Assembly (NCBI RefSeq): GCF_003665155.1 | Contig: NZ_RCFQ01000001.1 | Coordinates: forward strand, 1-64,000 | Origin: Mariprofundus sp. EBB-1 | GTDB lineage: Bacteria > Pseudomonadota > Zetaproteobacteria > Mariprofundales > Mariprofundaceae | Direction: 5' to 3' | DNA length: 64,000 bases | Notes under the pieces: model-generated | Told to the model about the DNA's origin: nothing | Seen by the model: only the letters and a program-made list of their open reading frames with translations | Database searches by the model: none | Made by a program: the position numbers and the translations under genes | In this document: positions 53,525 through 62,909 of the stretch, piece by piece | How positions within the stretch are numbered: position 1 is the first letter of the stretch | Layout of the letters: every line of letters starts with the position of its first letter

Positions 53525-54307
53525 ATGAACGACAGGGAAGTCTCCTTATTGCATAAAGCGTGCATGCTGCTCGCTATCATTGGTTTGATGCCGATAACTG
53601 CTTTTGCTGATACATCGGGCAATGTGTCCGGTAACAGTTTCAGGCAAGCAAAAAAGCAGTTGGTGCATGTCTATTCCGATCACCGTACAAGCTTTTATGC
53701 TGGCTGTGCATATGGAAAAAAAGGACATGTCAAAGCGAGTTCCTGCGGATATAAGGCGCGAAAAAACAAAAAACGCGGTAAGAAAATTGAATGGGAGCAT
53801 GTGGTGCCCGCCTGGGCTTTTGGCCATGCCTTGCAGTGCTGGCAAAACACGGTCTGCACGACATCCAAAGGTAAAGCATATAAGGGGCGCAAATGTTGCG
53901 GGCGTTCTAATGATACATTCCGTGCTATGGAGTCGGATATGCATAATTTGGTGCCGGCTATTGGTGAGTTAAACGGTGATCGTTCAAACTTTCGTTATGG
54001 CATGATCAGTGGTGAATCGCGGCGTTACGGGGATGTAGATTTTGAGGTGGATTTCAAACATCGCGTTGCTGAACCTGCAATGAATGTGCGCGGTGATATT
54101 GCCAGAACCTATTTCTATATGGAAAAGGTATATGGTTTGAATATCAGTAAAAAACAACGTCGCCTGTTTGATGTGTGGAATAGAGAAGATCCGGTTGATG
54201 CCTGGGAAGTGTGGCGCAATAAAAAAATTATGGCACTTCAGGGTAATAGCAATCCATTTGTAGCTAGGTTTGCTGCCAGTGTGAAAACGGTAAAAAGAAC
54301 TGAGTGA
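53525..54307 (+). CDS. endA: Endonuclease I (periplasmic/secreted DNase)
   Basis: 260 residues with a signal peptide (LHKACMLLAIIGLMPITAFA). The active site sits in IEWEHVVPAWAFGHALQCW (about 88-106), the beta-beta-alpha metal motif with its histidine. Further on come CCGRSNDTFRAMESDMHNLV with the second conserved histidine/asparagine part, GELNGDRSNFRYG, and AEPAMNVRGDIARTYFYM. Eight cysteines suggest disulfides, as in Vibrio Dns. It degrades extracellular or periplasmic DNA without sequence preference. Confidence 0.95.
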   Translation: MNDREVSLLHKACMLLAIIGLMPITAFADTSGNVSGNSFRQAKKQLVHVYSDHRTSFYAGCAYGKKGHVKASSCGYKARKNKKRGKKIEWEHVVPAWAFGHALQCWQNTVCTTSKGKAYKGRKCCGRSNDTFRAMESDMHNLVPAIGELNGDRSNFRYGMISGESRRYGDVDFEVDFKHRVAEPAMNVRGDIARTYFYMEKVYGLNISKKQRRLFDVWNREDPVDAWEVWRNKKIMALQGNSNPFVARFAASVKTVKRTE

Positions 54308-54417
54308 TTCAAATTATTATCTGATCTATGCGCTTTCCTTGAAACCACTGATTGATCATGTGAAGGCTGTGCATATACTGTAATGTGCAAAAAAATGAAT
54401 CGACCAGGGAGGCAAAC

Positions 54418-54795
54418 ATGATCGAAGTTGAAATGAATATTAAACATTCGGTGCTCACTATCAGGCCGGTGGGACCATTGAGCCAACATGATTTTGTTAA
54501 AGCTGCCGTGCTGGTTGATCCGCTTATTGCGAAAAACGGTGATCTGACCGGCATAATTATTCAGGCAGAATCTTTTCCCGGTTGGCATGATTTTGCCGCC
54601 TTGCTTGAGCACTTTAAATTTATTCGGGATCATCATCAGCATGTCAAAAAAGTTGCTGTGGTGTCAGATTCGAGTGTGTTGACCATCTTTCCCCATATTG
54701 CTGCTCACTTTATCCGTGCTGAACTCAAACATTTCCACTTTGACGCATATGATGAAGCCATGGCATGGATTATTGTTGATGAGGAGGGAGCATGA
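54418..54795 (+). CDS. SpoIIAA-like (STAS-fold) protein
   Basis: 125 residues from the ATG at 54418, which has GGGAGG seven bases upstream. The frame extends to 54385 without a ribosome site. The pattern VLTIRPVGPLSQHDFVKAAV, LTGIIIQAESFPGWHDFAAL, VKKVAVVSDSSVLTIFPHIA and FDAYDEAMAWI fits the SpoIIAA-like family (PF11964), small proteins with a CRAL-TRIO/STAS-like fold of unclear role, perhaps binding a lipid. The stop overlaps the next gene (ATGA), so the two are coupled. Confidence 0.85.
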   Translation: MIEVEMNIKHSVLTIRPVGPLSQHDFVKAAVLVDPLIAKNGDLTGIIIQAESFPGWHDFAALLEHFKFIRDHHQHVKKVAVVSDSSVLTIFPHIAAHFIRAELKHFHFDAYDEAMAWIIVDEEGA

Positions 54796-55097
54796 GCAAC
54801 GAGAGTTACAGGGAGCAGGCATTAAAACTCTACCCATGGGTGTGTGGTCGCTGTGGTCGGGATTTTGCTGGCAAGCAGCTACGTGAACTCACAGTGCATC
54901 ATAAGGACCATAATCACAGCAATAATCCACCGGATGGTAGTAACTGGGAACTGCTCTGTATCTACTGCCATGATAATGAACATCAGCGTTATATGGAGGC
55001 AGATGCCCAGGGGTCATTGCAGCGAGATGAGGGAACGGGGTCGACATTTAAAGGGCTGGCCGGGCTCAAGGATCTATTAAACAGTTCCGATAAATGA
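54792..55097 (+). CDS. yajD: HNH endonuclease-like protein, YajD family
   Basis: 101 residues. Two zinc-binding CxxC pairs (WVCGRCGRDF near residue 16 and LLCIYCHDNEH near 59) frame the HNH motif LTVHHKDHNHSNNPPDGSNW. This is the YajD pattern from proteobacteria; the biological role of YajD is unknown. It is translationally coupled to the SpoIIAA-like gene. The C-terminal 30 residues are polar. About 100 bases downstream lies the possible carB leader. Confidence 0.9.
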   Translation: MSNESYREQALKLYPWVCGRCGRDFAGKQLRELTVHHKDHNHSNNPPDGSNWELLCIYCHDNEHQRYMEADAQGSLQRDEGTGSTFKGLAGLKDLLNSSDK

Positions 55098-55207
55098 CGC
55101 TGACTTGACGATTACTGTTGTCCTTAGAGAAATGTGTGTTGATGAGATTGGTTGATTGCATCATAAATGCGTTTGAAACGATGTGATTTTGAGATCTGTC
55201 TTTCCCC

Positions 55208-55297
55208 ATGAATACTATCGCGTTAGTATCCGCAAAATTGATGGGTGAGTTGCGAACTTACCCTTTTTTTGTGTCTGAAACAGATTGTTTGAAATAA
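55208..55297 (+). CDS. Possible 29-residue leader peptide ahead of carB
   Basis: ATG AAT ACT begins an open frame MNTIALVSAKLMGELRTYPF and nine more residues, ending at TAA in 55295-55297. It runs right through the terminator hairpin at 55243-55270. Leader peptides that overlap the terminator in this way are known from pyrBI-type attenuation. The ribosome site is weak, so translation is unproven. Confidence 0.3.
   Translation: MNTIALVSAKLMGELRTYPFFVSETDCLK
55243..55270 (+). terminator. Terminator/attenuator-like hairpin upstream of carB
   Basis: GGGTGAGTT, loop GCG, AACTTACCC (nine pairs, one of them G-U), followed by TTTTTTT. It is 117 bases upstream of carB and 146 past the HNH gene stop, so it may end that transcript or attenuate carB. 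Confidence 0.8.
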
Positions 55298-55386
55298 GAT
55301 TGTTTGGAAATAGATTATTTAGATAGCTTGTCTGAATGAGGTGTTTGCAACCGAATCCTTCCATGTATAGGAGTTGAATTAAACGC

Positions 55387-58300
55387 ATGCCACGTAGAAA
55401 TGATATTCAATCCATTATGATTTTAGGGGCTGGTCCAATTGTTATTGGTCAAGCTTGTGAATTCGATTATTCAGGCGTCCAAGCCTGTAAAGCCCTCAAA
55501 GAAGAGGGATTCCGGGTGATTCTGGTGAACTCTAACCCGGCGACTATTATGACTGACCCGGAATTTGCCGATGCTACCTATATCGAGCCGGTGACTTGGG
55601 AAGTAGTCGCAAGTATTATTGAGAAAGAACGGCCGGATGCGATTCTGCCAACCATGGGCGGACAGACCGCACTGAACTGCGCACTCTCGTTGAATAAGCA
55701 CGGTATTCTTGAAAAGTTTGGTGTGCAGCTGATTGGTGCGCAGCCTGATGCCATTGATAAGGCCGAAGATCGGGAACGTTTTAAACGGGCTATGGATGAT
55801 CTTGGACTTGAAATGGCGCGCGGTGGCTTTGGTCACTCGATGCAGGAATCGCGTGAGATTGCGGCAAATATTGGATACCCGATTATTATACGCCCATCCT
55901 TCACGCTCGGTGGTTCCGGTGGTGGTATCGCATACAATCCTGAAGAGTTTGAACAGATAGCGGCATCCGGTCTGGATGCTTCTCCGACTGATGAAATTCT
56001 GATTGAAGAATCGATCATTGGCTGGAAAGAGTATGAGATGGAAGTGATGCGCGATCACGCCGATAACTGCGTAATCATCTGCTCCATAGAAAACCTGGAT
56101 CCGATGGGCGTGCATACCGGTGATTCGATTACTGTTGCTCCGGCTCAGACCCTTACCGATAAAGAGTATCAGCGTATGCGTGATGCTTCGATTGCGATCC
56201 TGCGTGAAATTGGCGTGGAAACAGGCGGCTCCAATGTGCAGTTTGCAGTCAATCCTAAAGATGGTCGCCTGATTATCATTGAAATGAACCCGCGTGTGTC
56301 GCGTTCGTCAGCGCTTGCTTCAAAAGCTACCGGTTTCCCGATTGCTAAAATCGCTGCCAAGTTGGCGGTTGGCTATACCCTGGATGAAATCCGTAATGAT
56401 ATTACCGGTGAAACCTATGCAGCATTTGAACCAACGATTGATTATGTGGTTACCAAACTACCGCGTTTTGCCTTTGAAAAGTTCCCCGGTGCAGATGCGC
56501 GTCTGACTACCCAGATGAAATCAGTGGGTGAAGTGATGGCCATTGGCCGTTCATTCACTGAAAGCCTTGGTAAAGCCATGCGTGGCTTGGAAGTAAGTTC
56601 TTGTGGTTTTGATAAACAGGTGCCGGATGATGTTGATGCGGCTGCTTTTTTTCAGGAGATGTTAGCAGTACCGGGTGCCGAACGTTTGTGGTGGGTCGGT
56701 GAAGCACTCAGAGCGGGTTGGTCAGAAGAGAAAGTGTTTGATGTAACCCATATCGATCCATGGTTTGTGCGTGAAATTGCTACTGTGATTGCCATGGAAA
56801 CATCATTGGCAGGTCGTAAGGTGGATGAGCTTTCTGCTGTTGAGTGGAAACATCTCAAGCGAGAAGGTCTTTCTGATATGCGTCTGGCTATGTTGCTTGG
56901 CTGTGATGAAAGTACGGTGCGTTCAACACGATCTGCTGCCGGTGTGAACCCTGTCTTTAAACGTGTCGATACCTGTGCAGCTGAGTTTGAAGCGAAAACA
57001 CCATATCTCTATTCAGCTTATGAAGATGAATGTGAAGCCGCACCGACCGATAAGAAGAAAATTATGGTGCTTGGTGGTGGCCCCAACCGTATTGGACAGG
57101 GTATTGAGTTTGATTATTGCTGTGTACATGCAGCATTTGCACTCTCTGATGATGGCTATGAAACCATCATGGTAAATTGTAACCCTGAAACGGTCTCTAC
57201 CGATTATGATACATCCGATCGTCTCTATTTTGAGCCGCTGACATTTGAAGATGTGATGGCCATTGTTGATGTGGAGAAGCCTGTCGGTGTGATTGTGCAG
57301 TTTGGTGGTCAGACACCATTGAAATTAGCAGAATCACTGGAAGCTGCCGGAGTACCAATTGTCGGCACCAGTCCTGATATGATCGATCTGGCAGAAGACC
57401 GTGAACGTTTTCAACAACTGTTACATGATCTTGAATTGAAGCAGCCTGAAAATGGCACTGCCCGTTCAACCGAAGAAGCTGTCGCTGTTGCGTGTGAAAT
57501 CGGTTATCCGGTTGTTGTGCGCCCATCATATGTGCTCGGTGGCCGTGCGATGCAAATCGTTCACAATGAGAAGGGTCTGCTGCGTTATATGAAAGAGGCT
57601 GTGCAGGCATCCCCCGATCATCCAGTACTATTGGATCGCTTCTTGAACGCTGCCATTGAATTGGATGTGGATGCGTTGGTTGATGGTGAGCGGGTTGTCA
57701 TGGGTGGCATTATGGAACATATCGAGGAAGCCGGTGTGCATTCCGGTGATTCTGCATGTTGTCTGCCGCCACACTCTATTTCAGATAGCATTATTGAAGA
57801 AGTAACGCGTCAAACCAAGGCTTTGGGTCTGGCTCTGAATGTGAAGGGTTTAATGAATATTCAATTCGCCATTCAGGGTGAAGTGATCTATGTGCTGGAA
57901 GTGAACCCGCGTGCCAGTCGTACCGTACCCTTTGTATCGAAAGCGACAGGTAAGCCGTTGGCCAAGATAGCGGCCCGCATTATGGTGGGGCAGTCACTGG
58001 CTGAGCAGGGTATTGATGAGATTCCTCAGCCAAAATATTTCCGTGCGGTTAAAGAAGCAGTGTTCCCGTTTGTGAAATTCCGTGGCGCTGATTCGCTGCT
58101 TAGTCCTGAAATGAAGTCCACTGGTGAAGTGATGGGTATCGCTGAAACCTTTACGGCTGCATTTTCTAAAGCGCAGCTTGGTGCTGGTGTGTTGTTGCCG
58201 GAGTCTGGTCGTGCATTTATTTCGGTACGAGAAGCAGATAAAGCTGATGCAGTTGAAATTGCGCGCGTTCTTGCCGATGCCGGATTTGATTTGCTGGCAA

Positions 58301-58605
58301 CCAGTGGCACACATCAGGCATTAACAGACGCGGGTTTAGCATCTGAAAGCGTTGCGAAAGTAACCGATGGTATGCGTCCACACATTGTTGACCGTTTACT
58401 TAGTGATGATGTGAATCTGGTGATCAATACCACCGAGGGCGAACAGGCGATTAAAGATTCCAAGTCTATTCGACAGGCAACACTGGATCGCGGTATTGCT
58501 TATTTTACCACCATGGCTGGAGGGCTTGCAGCAGCACAGGCTATTGCAGGGCAATCAGATGTAACGGTAGTGAAAAGTATTCAGGAATATCATTCATTAC
58601 ATTGA
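55387..58605 (+). CDS. carB: Carbamoyl-phosphate synthase large subunit
   Basis: 1072 residues, standard length. It makes carbamoyl phosphate for pyrimidines and arginine from bicarbonate, ammonia and two ATP. The two homologous ATP-grasp halves both start with a dinucleotide-like G-x-G-P-x-x-I-G-Q motif ([19 protein letters not shown] at 13; [17 protein letters not shown] at about 562), with [13 protein letters not shown] and [13 protein letters not shown] as ATP-binding loops. The C-terminal MGS-like domain ([35 protein letters not shown]) takes allosteric signals such as UMP. carA is not adjacent, at least in the 8 kb upstream. greA follows after 40 bases. A hairpin and small frame upstream suggest regulation by pyrimidine level. 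Confidence 0.98.
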   Translation: MPRRNDIQSIMILGAGPIVIGQACEFDYSGVQACKALKEEGFRVILVNSNPATIMTDPEFADATYIEPVTWEVVASIIEKERPDAILPTMGGQTALNCALSLNKHGILEKFGVQLIGAQPDAIDKAEDRERFKRAMDDLGLEMARGGFGHSMQESREIAANIGYPIIIRPSFTLGGSGGGIAYNPEEFEQIAASGLDASPTDEILIEESIIGWKEYEMEVMRDHADNCVIICSIENLDPMGVHTGDSITVAPAQTLTDKEYQRMRDASIAILREIGVETGGSNVQFAVNPKDGRLIIIEMNPRVSRSSALASKATGFPIAKIAAKLAVGYTLDEIRNDITGETYAAFEPTIDYVVTKLPRFAFEKFPGADARLTTQMKSVGEVMAIGRSFTESLGKAMRGLEVSSCGFDKQVPDDVDAAAFFQEMLAVPGAERLWWVGEALRAGWSEEKVFDVTHIDPWFVREIATVIAMETSLAGRKVDELSAVEWKHLKREGLSDMRLAMLLGCDESTVRSTRSAAGVNPVFKRVDTCAAEFEAKTPYLYSAYEDECEAAPTDKKKIMVLGGGPNRIGQGIEFDYCCVHAAFALSDDGYETIMVNCNPETVSTDYDTSDRLYFEPLTFEDVMAIVDVEKPVGVIVQFGGQTPLKLAESLEAAGVPIVGTSPDMIDLAEDRERFQQLLHDLELKQPENGTARSTEEAVAVACEIGYPVVVRPSYVLGGRAMQIVHNEKGLLRYMKEAVQASPDHPVLLDRFLNAAIELDVDALVDGERVVMGGIMEHIEEAGVHSGDSACCLPPHSISDSIIEEVTRQTKALGLALNVKGLMNIQFAIQGEVIYVLEVNPRASRTVPFVSKATGKPLAKIAARIMVGQSLAEQGIDEIPQPKYFRAVKEAVFPFVKFRGADSLLSPEMKSTGEVMGIAETFTAAFSKAQLGAGVLLPESGRAFISVREADKADAVEIARVLADAGFDLLATSGTHQALTDAGLASESVAKVTDGMRPHIVDRLLSDDVNLVINTTEGEQAIKDSKSIRQATLDRGIAYFTTMAGGLAAAQAIAGQSDVTVVKSIQEYHSLH

Positions 58606-58645
58606 TTAGATAGAAATATCATAGAGGAAAGAGGTAAGGCAGAAT

Positions 58646-59119
58646 ATGGAACGAGTGCCAATGACTAGGCAGGGCGCGGAAGCCTTGAAAGTGACTATCG
58701 CGTATTTGAAAGGTGAAAAAAGGCACAAAATTGTGGCTACAATTGAAGAAGCACGTGCACATGGTGATTTGTCAGAAAATGCCGAATACCATGCAGCCAA
58801 AGAAGAGCAGGGCATGAATGAAGCGCGTGTGAAAGATCTAGAAGACAAGATTGCGCGCGCTCAGATTATCGATCCTGCGTCTATTACATCTGACAAAATT
58901 GTGTTTGGTGCAACTGTTAGATTGCTTGATATGAATGAAGAAACTGAAATAATTTACCAGATAGTCGGTGTTGATGAAGCCGATATTGAACATGGTAAAA
59001 TTTCTATTACTTCACCGATTTCCCGTGCCTTGATCGGCAAAGAAGAGGGTGATGTGGCTGCGGTGCAAGCACCACGTGGTGAACGCGAGTATGAAATTCA
59101 GTCCATTGAATATATTTAA
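58646..59119 (+). CDS. greA: Transcription elongation factor GreA
   Basis: 157 residues: N-terminal coiled coil (KHKIVATIEE-like region RHKIVATIEEARAHGDLSEN) with the acidic tip DLSENAEYHAAKEEQ (about 41-55) that reaches the RNA polymerase active site, and the C-terminal FKBP-like domain (ITSPISRALIGKEEGD). It rescues backtracked polymerase by stimulating transcript cleavage. The ATG at 58646 has AAGAGG upstream; a second methionine five residues on is also possible. carB-greA order is common in gammaproteobacteria. Confidence 0.97.
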   Translation: MERVPMTRQGAEALKVTIAYLKGEKRHKIVATIEEARAHGDLSENAEYHAAKEEQGMNEARVKDLEDKIARAQIIDPASITSDKIVFGATVRLLDMNEETEIIYQIVGVDEADIEHGKISITSPISRALIGKEEGDVAAVQAPRGEREYEIQSIEYI

Positions 59120-59170
59120 CTTGGCCCATTCATGGGTTTCCCCCATAGCTGGTAGGGGCGTTGCATTAAG

Positions 59171-59665
59171 ATGATAGCGATTGATTGTATTCGTATTGGT
59201 GCAGTTCGCTTGTGTCTGGCCCTGATCTTGGGGCTGCTGGTTGTATCCGGTTATGTGGTGGTGCCCGTGTTGTTTGCCAAAGCTGGTTCTACCACGCTGG
59301 CGGGATCACTGGCCGGAGATGTGTTCCATATGGCCAATACAAGCATTCTCATTCTGGTTGCTACTGTAACGGTTTTTTGGTTGCGTATGAAGAAATCCGG
59401 TGCGGAAATCGGCAAGCTGCGCTGGTTATCTCTTATCGTTGTTCTATTGATGGTAGTGGGGAATGAGTTTGGTGTGTCACCTATTATTGCTGATCTTAAA
59501 GCTCAGGCTGGCCCTATAGATGCCCTGGCCAAGGATGACCCGCAGCGGGTTATGTTTGGTCTATGGCATGGAGTGAGTGCAGTGTTTCATTTGATCGCTT
59601 CATTAGCAGCGGCTCTGTTGGTTGCTGCGGGTGTTATGAGAGCGCCCCGGGTTTCTCCGCGCTGA
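59171..59665 (+). CDS. DUF4149 (TMEM205-like) inner-membrane protein
   Basis: 164 residues with four hydrophobic helices (LCLALILGLLVVSGYVVVPV, TSILILVATVTVFWL, WLSLIVVLLMVVGN, HLIASLAAALLVAAGV). The middle PRQ/HG motif region, RVMFGLWHGVSAVFHLIAS, is the family signature of DUF4149. The family has no established role. The stop overlaps the next start as TGATG, showing coupling to the AI-2E family permease. Confidence 0.82.
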   Translation: MIAIDCIRIGAVRLCLALILGLLVVSGYVVVPVLFAKAGSTTLAGSLAGDVFHMANTSILILVATVTVFWLRMKKSGAEIGKLRWLSLIVVLLMVVGNEFGVSPIIADLKAQAGPIDALAKDDPQRVMFGLWHGVSAVFHLIASLAAALLVAAGVMRAPRVSPR

Positions 59666-60738
59666 TGGCAATTATTTCCGCTTGGTTGCGCAACCGATTA
59701 TCAGATACCGAATTGGTGATGTTGTTATCATCATTATTGGTCATCTTTGTTCTGCTTATTTTCACAGCGCCTGTTCTGGCTCCGGTATTATTAGCTGTTG
59801 CGATGGCCTATGTGCTCGATGGTGTTGTTGAATTGTTCGGGCGTTGCAAATTGCCGCGTATGCTGGCGATCGGGGTGGCTGGTGGTGGTGCCATGTTGAT
59901 GCTGATGTTCACCATTCTGGCGGTTTTACCATTGTTAACAGAGCAGGTTGGGCGGCTGGTTTCTCATGCTCCACAGTATGTGCAATCGATGCGCGAGATG
60001 TTACAGCAGTTGCAGGCCAATCATGCGGAGTGGATTAATCCGATCTATATCCAGAAATTGATTGCCGCAGTAGCTGCACAATTGCAGGAGTGGGGCGGGG
60101 CACTGTTAACCATCTCCATCGCATCTATTCCGGGCATGATTACCTTGCTGGTCTATGCGGTACTGGTGCCGGTGATGGTGTTCTTTTTCCTGAAAGATAA
60201 AGAGGTCATTATCTCCTGGGGTCAGCAGTTTTTACCATCGGATCGCACCTTGTTGCAGCGCGTCTGGTCTGAACTGGATACGCAAATTGGTAATTATATT
60301 CGTGGAAAGTTCTGGGAAGCTTTGATTGTTTCTGTATCAATGTGGCTTGTTTATTGGTGGATGGGGCATGAATATGCACTGCTTTTGGCTGTATTGACAG
60401 GCATTTCTGTTTGGATTCCATTTGTTGGTGCAGCAGTGGTTACTTTTCCGGTTATTCTGCTGTCGTTCTTTCAATGGGGTTGGACGGATACGATGGCGTA
60501 TGCAGTTATGGCCTATGCTATTGTTCAGACAATTGATGCTAATATAGTGGTGCCCTGGTTGTTTTCGGAGATTGTTAATCTGCATCCGGTAGCCATTATC
60601 GTGGCAATTCTGGTATTTGGCAGTCTATGGGGAATTATTGGCGTGATCATTGCCATACCGATGGCTGCATTGGTGAAAAGCGTGGTTTCTATTGTGTTGG
60701 AAAGACGTTCTGACTTTGTCAGCGTAGAAACAGAGTAA
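59665..60738 (+). CDS. AI-2E transporter family permease (PerM-like)
   Basis: 357 residues. The start is the ATG overlapping the upstream stop; the longer open frame would run back through the DUF4149 gene. Typical features: LLSSLLVIFVLLIFTAPVLA, GAMLMLMFTILAVLPLLTEQ, PVMVFFFLKDKEVIISW near 180, LTGISVWIPFVGAAVVTFPV near 250, and IVVPWLFSEIVNLHPVAII near 300. Roughly eight helices. Members are found as channels or exporters for sodium, small organic molecules or signals; the function of this clade is not settled. Confidence 0.9.
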   Translation: MAIISAWLRNRLSDTELVMLLSSLLVIFVLLIFTAPVLAPVLLAVAMAYVLDGVVELFGRCKLPRMLAIGVAGGGAMLMLMFTILAVLPLLTEQVGRLVSHAPQYVQSMREMLQQLQANHAEWINPIYIQKLIAAVAAQLQEWGGALLTISIASIPGMITLLVYAVLVPVMVFFFLKDKEVIISWGQQFLPSDRTLLQRVWSELDTQIGNYIRGKFWEALIVSVSMWLVYWWMGHEYALLLAVLTGISVWIPFVGAAVVTFPVILLSFFQWGWTDTMAYAVMAYAIVQTIDANIVVPWLFSEIVNLHPVAIIVAILVFGSLWGIIGVIIAIPMAALVKSVVSIVLERRSDFVSVETE

Positions 60739-60742
60739 AAGA

Positions 60743-60893
60743 AATGCTGAAAAACTGCGTCCATGTAAATTTCAGCAGGCAAAGAAAAGTGCGATTTTTT
60801 CCTTTGCTTACAAAATCATGCGCGCAAGTGCTTGATTTTGGCAGGCCGTCGATGGCCTGCGCGGAGATTCTGAATTTTTTCAGACTATCCTTA
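60743..60893. repeat. Structured 150-base repeat, copy 2
   Basis: Same order of hairpins as 53280: CTGAAA/TTTCAG around CTGCGTCCATG, GCAAAGAAAA/TTTTTCCTTTGC with the loop GTGCGA, AATCA/TGATT, AGGCCGTCGATGGCCT, and a final CTGAA/TTCAG. It starts four bases after the permease stop and ends 80 before the next start. Confidence 0.8.
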
Positions 60894-60974
60894 GATTGAC
60901 AGGGGCTGGGTGGCTTTTAGCTTGCCAGCCTTATGATGGGCTAACGCATTGTATTATGAGAAGAGGATTAGAGT

Positions 60975-61637
60975 ATGAATGATAAAACATCTGAAAAGGT
61001 TACTGTGATGCCTGAAGAGAATGGCCCATTGAAAGAAGAGATGGATGAACTCAAACGTGAAATGCGTTCGGCGAAATGGTCTGATTGGGCTGAGTCTCAC
61101 AAAAATGAGATGATTGGTGCAGTTGCGGCATTGGTGATTGTGTTGATGCTCAGTGGTATGTGGATTGAGCGACAGCGCGCCCAGAGTGAAACTGCGGCAA
61201 CCTTGTATCAGCAGGCCATTAATGCAACGGATAACAGTGAGAAGAAGGCCTTGCTTGAGAGTGTGATTAAACAGTTCACATCCAACAGTTATGCTGCACT
61301 GGCCAGTATGCAATTGGCACGTGTGGATTCGGCCAATGCTGAAAAACATCTGCAGAGACTGCTTCAACATGGCAAGGTCATGGAAGAGTGGGCATGGCAG
61401 GCGCGTCTGGATTTGGCTGAAATTAAAATTGCTAATGGCGATAAAGCTGCCGCAAAAGCCTTATTGGAACAGGTTGTAGGTAAACAATATCAGCAATTGC
61501 GCTATTATCTATTGGCTACATTGACTGAGGATGCGGCTGAAAAAATAACGCTATTACAGAAAGCGCTGGATGCTGTATCCAATGACGCTGTGCTAAAACA
61601 GAAGATTGAAACCTTGCTGCCTCAGCAAGCAGCCTGA
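60975..61637 (+). CDS. YfgM-like tetratricopeptide membrane protein
   Basis: 220 residues: a short cytoplasmic acidic/basic N-terminus (PLKEEMDELKREMRSAKWSD), one membrane helix (MIGAVAALVIVLMLSGMW, about 51-70), and a periplasmic TPR-like part (ATLYQQAINATDNSEKKALL, SYAALASMQLARVDSANAEK, ARLDLAEIKIANGDKAAAKA). YfgM is an accessory of the Sec translocon and lies before bamB and der in many proteobacteria, exactly as here. The normally acidic insert differs in detail, so I do not name the gene more firmly. Confidence 0.88.
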   Translation: MNDKTSEKVTVMPEENGPLKEEMDELKREMRSAKWSDWAESHKNEMIGAVAALVIVLMLSGMWIERQRAQSETAATLYQQAINATDNSEKKALLESVIKQFTSNSYAALASMQLARVDSANAEKHLQRLLQHGKVMEEWAWQARLDLAEIKIANGDKAAAKALLEQVVGKQYQQLRYYLLATLTEDAAEKITLLQKALDAVSNDAVLKQKIETLLPQQAA

Positions 61638-61649
61638 TTCAGGTATCCG

Positions 61650-62888
61650 ATGTCATTAGCTATACGTACTTCTCTAATCGCACTCTCCAGTGTGATGATG
61701 TTGTCGGCCTGTTCGACCGTGTCATCATTATGGTCAGATCAGACAGAAACTGAAAATGTGAAAGCACAGACTACTACCTCCATGGATAGCAAGCACGGCA
61801 ATGCTTCATCTAACGGTAGTGATGTTGCTTCCGCTTCTGGCTCCATTGATCTGGTGTGGAGTAATAATGTAGATCAGCGCAAACCTGCTTCTCCAATGGG
61901 CTTTAGTGTACCTACTGCGGTGCAGAGCTCGGCTGGTGAACGTATTATTGTCGGTGGTCAGGATTACCGTGTGCGTATTTATAATGCGCAGGGTAGTGAG
62001 TTGAATCGCATTGCACTCAATGAGGCTTGTGAATCGGCTGCGTTGCAGATGTCGAATGGCCTGGTGATTGTTGGTGATCTGGGTGGAACAATTTACGCCC
62101 TGGATATAGATCAGGCAAAAGTGATCTGGTCTGTGGGTCTGTCAGCGGCGCTGATTGGCAGTCCGATTGCATATGGCGATGGTTTTATTATTCAGACATC
62201 GAATAATCAGCTTTATCGTTTTAGTCATGATGGTAAAAAAATATGGAGTTATTCGGACGCGCTTGGTGGCCTGAGTATGCATTTATCTCCGTCACCTGTT
62301 GTTTATAAAGGACGTGTCTTTGCAGCGCTGAGTAATGGCGATGTGGTCGCCTTGAATGCGGATACGGGTAGTTTTATCTGGAAACGCCAGCTGTTATTGA
62401 GCAATAAAGCATCGGTGATGAGCGAATTGAAAGTGCCAGTTGCGATGCCTTTGTTGATCACGGCTAAGCAATCCGGTCGTGATGAAGATGTGTTGCTGGT
62501 TCCTGTGTTTCAGGGGCAGTTGTCATTCCTCTCTTTGCTTGATGGAAGTACATTGAGTAATCGCAAAATTTCGTCTAAATCCTCACCTCTATTGGTTGGT
62601 GATCAGGTGTTTGTTGCTGATACATCGGGCGCATTAAGTGCTTTGAATGCCCTGGATGGAGAAACGACCTGGAAACAGCAGTTGAGTGATGGTGAATTGA
62701 CTGGCCCGGTGTTGTGGCAGGGCAGTCTCTGGGTAGCCGATGATCAGGCTACGGTTTATCGCCTGAGCCAGTCAGGTAAATTATTAGCCAGCAAAGATCT
62801 GGATGGGCGTATTGATCGTTCTCCAGTAGTTGGTAAAAACGGTATATTGGTGCGCAATAATCTGGGCTCCATCTACATGCTGCGTTAA
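61650..62888 (+). CDS. bamB: Outer-membrane assembly lipoprotein BamB
   Basis: 412 residues. The lipobox is MLSACS (cysteine near residue 21), so it is anchored to the outer membrane. The rest is an eight-bladed PQQ-type beta-propeller with repeated W-x-x-x-L motifs (DIDQAKVIWSVGLSAALIGS, NADTGSFIWKRQLLL, NALDGETTWKQQLSDGELTG). BamB assists BamA in inserting outer-membrane proteins. A low-complexity Ser/Thr-rich linker of about 40 residues follows the lipobox. der follows 21 bases later. Confidence 0.96.
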   Translation: MSLAIRTSLIALSSVMMLSACSTVSSLWSDQTETENVKAQTTTSMDSKHGNASSNGSDVASASGSIDLVWSNNVDQRKPASPMGFSVPTAVQSSAGERIIVGGQDYRVRIYNAQGSELNRIALNEACESAALQMSNGLVIVGDLGGTIYALDIDQAKVIWSVGLSAALIGSPIAYGDGFIIQTSNNQLYRFSHDGKKIWSYSDALGGLSMHLSPSPVVYKGRVFAALSNGDVVALNADTGSFIWKRQLLLSNKASVMSELKVPVAMPLLITAKQSGRDEDVLLVPVFQGQLSFLSLLDGSTLSNRKISSKSSPLLVGDQVFVADTSGALSALNALDGETTWKQQLSDGELTGPVLWQGSLWVADDQATVYRLSQSGKLLASKDLDGRIDRSPVVGKNGILVRNNLGSIYMLR

Positions 62889-62909
62889 AGCGTAGCTGGA
62901 AGGTATATT

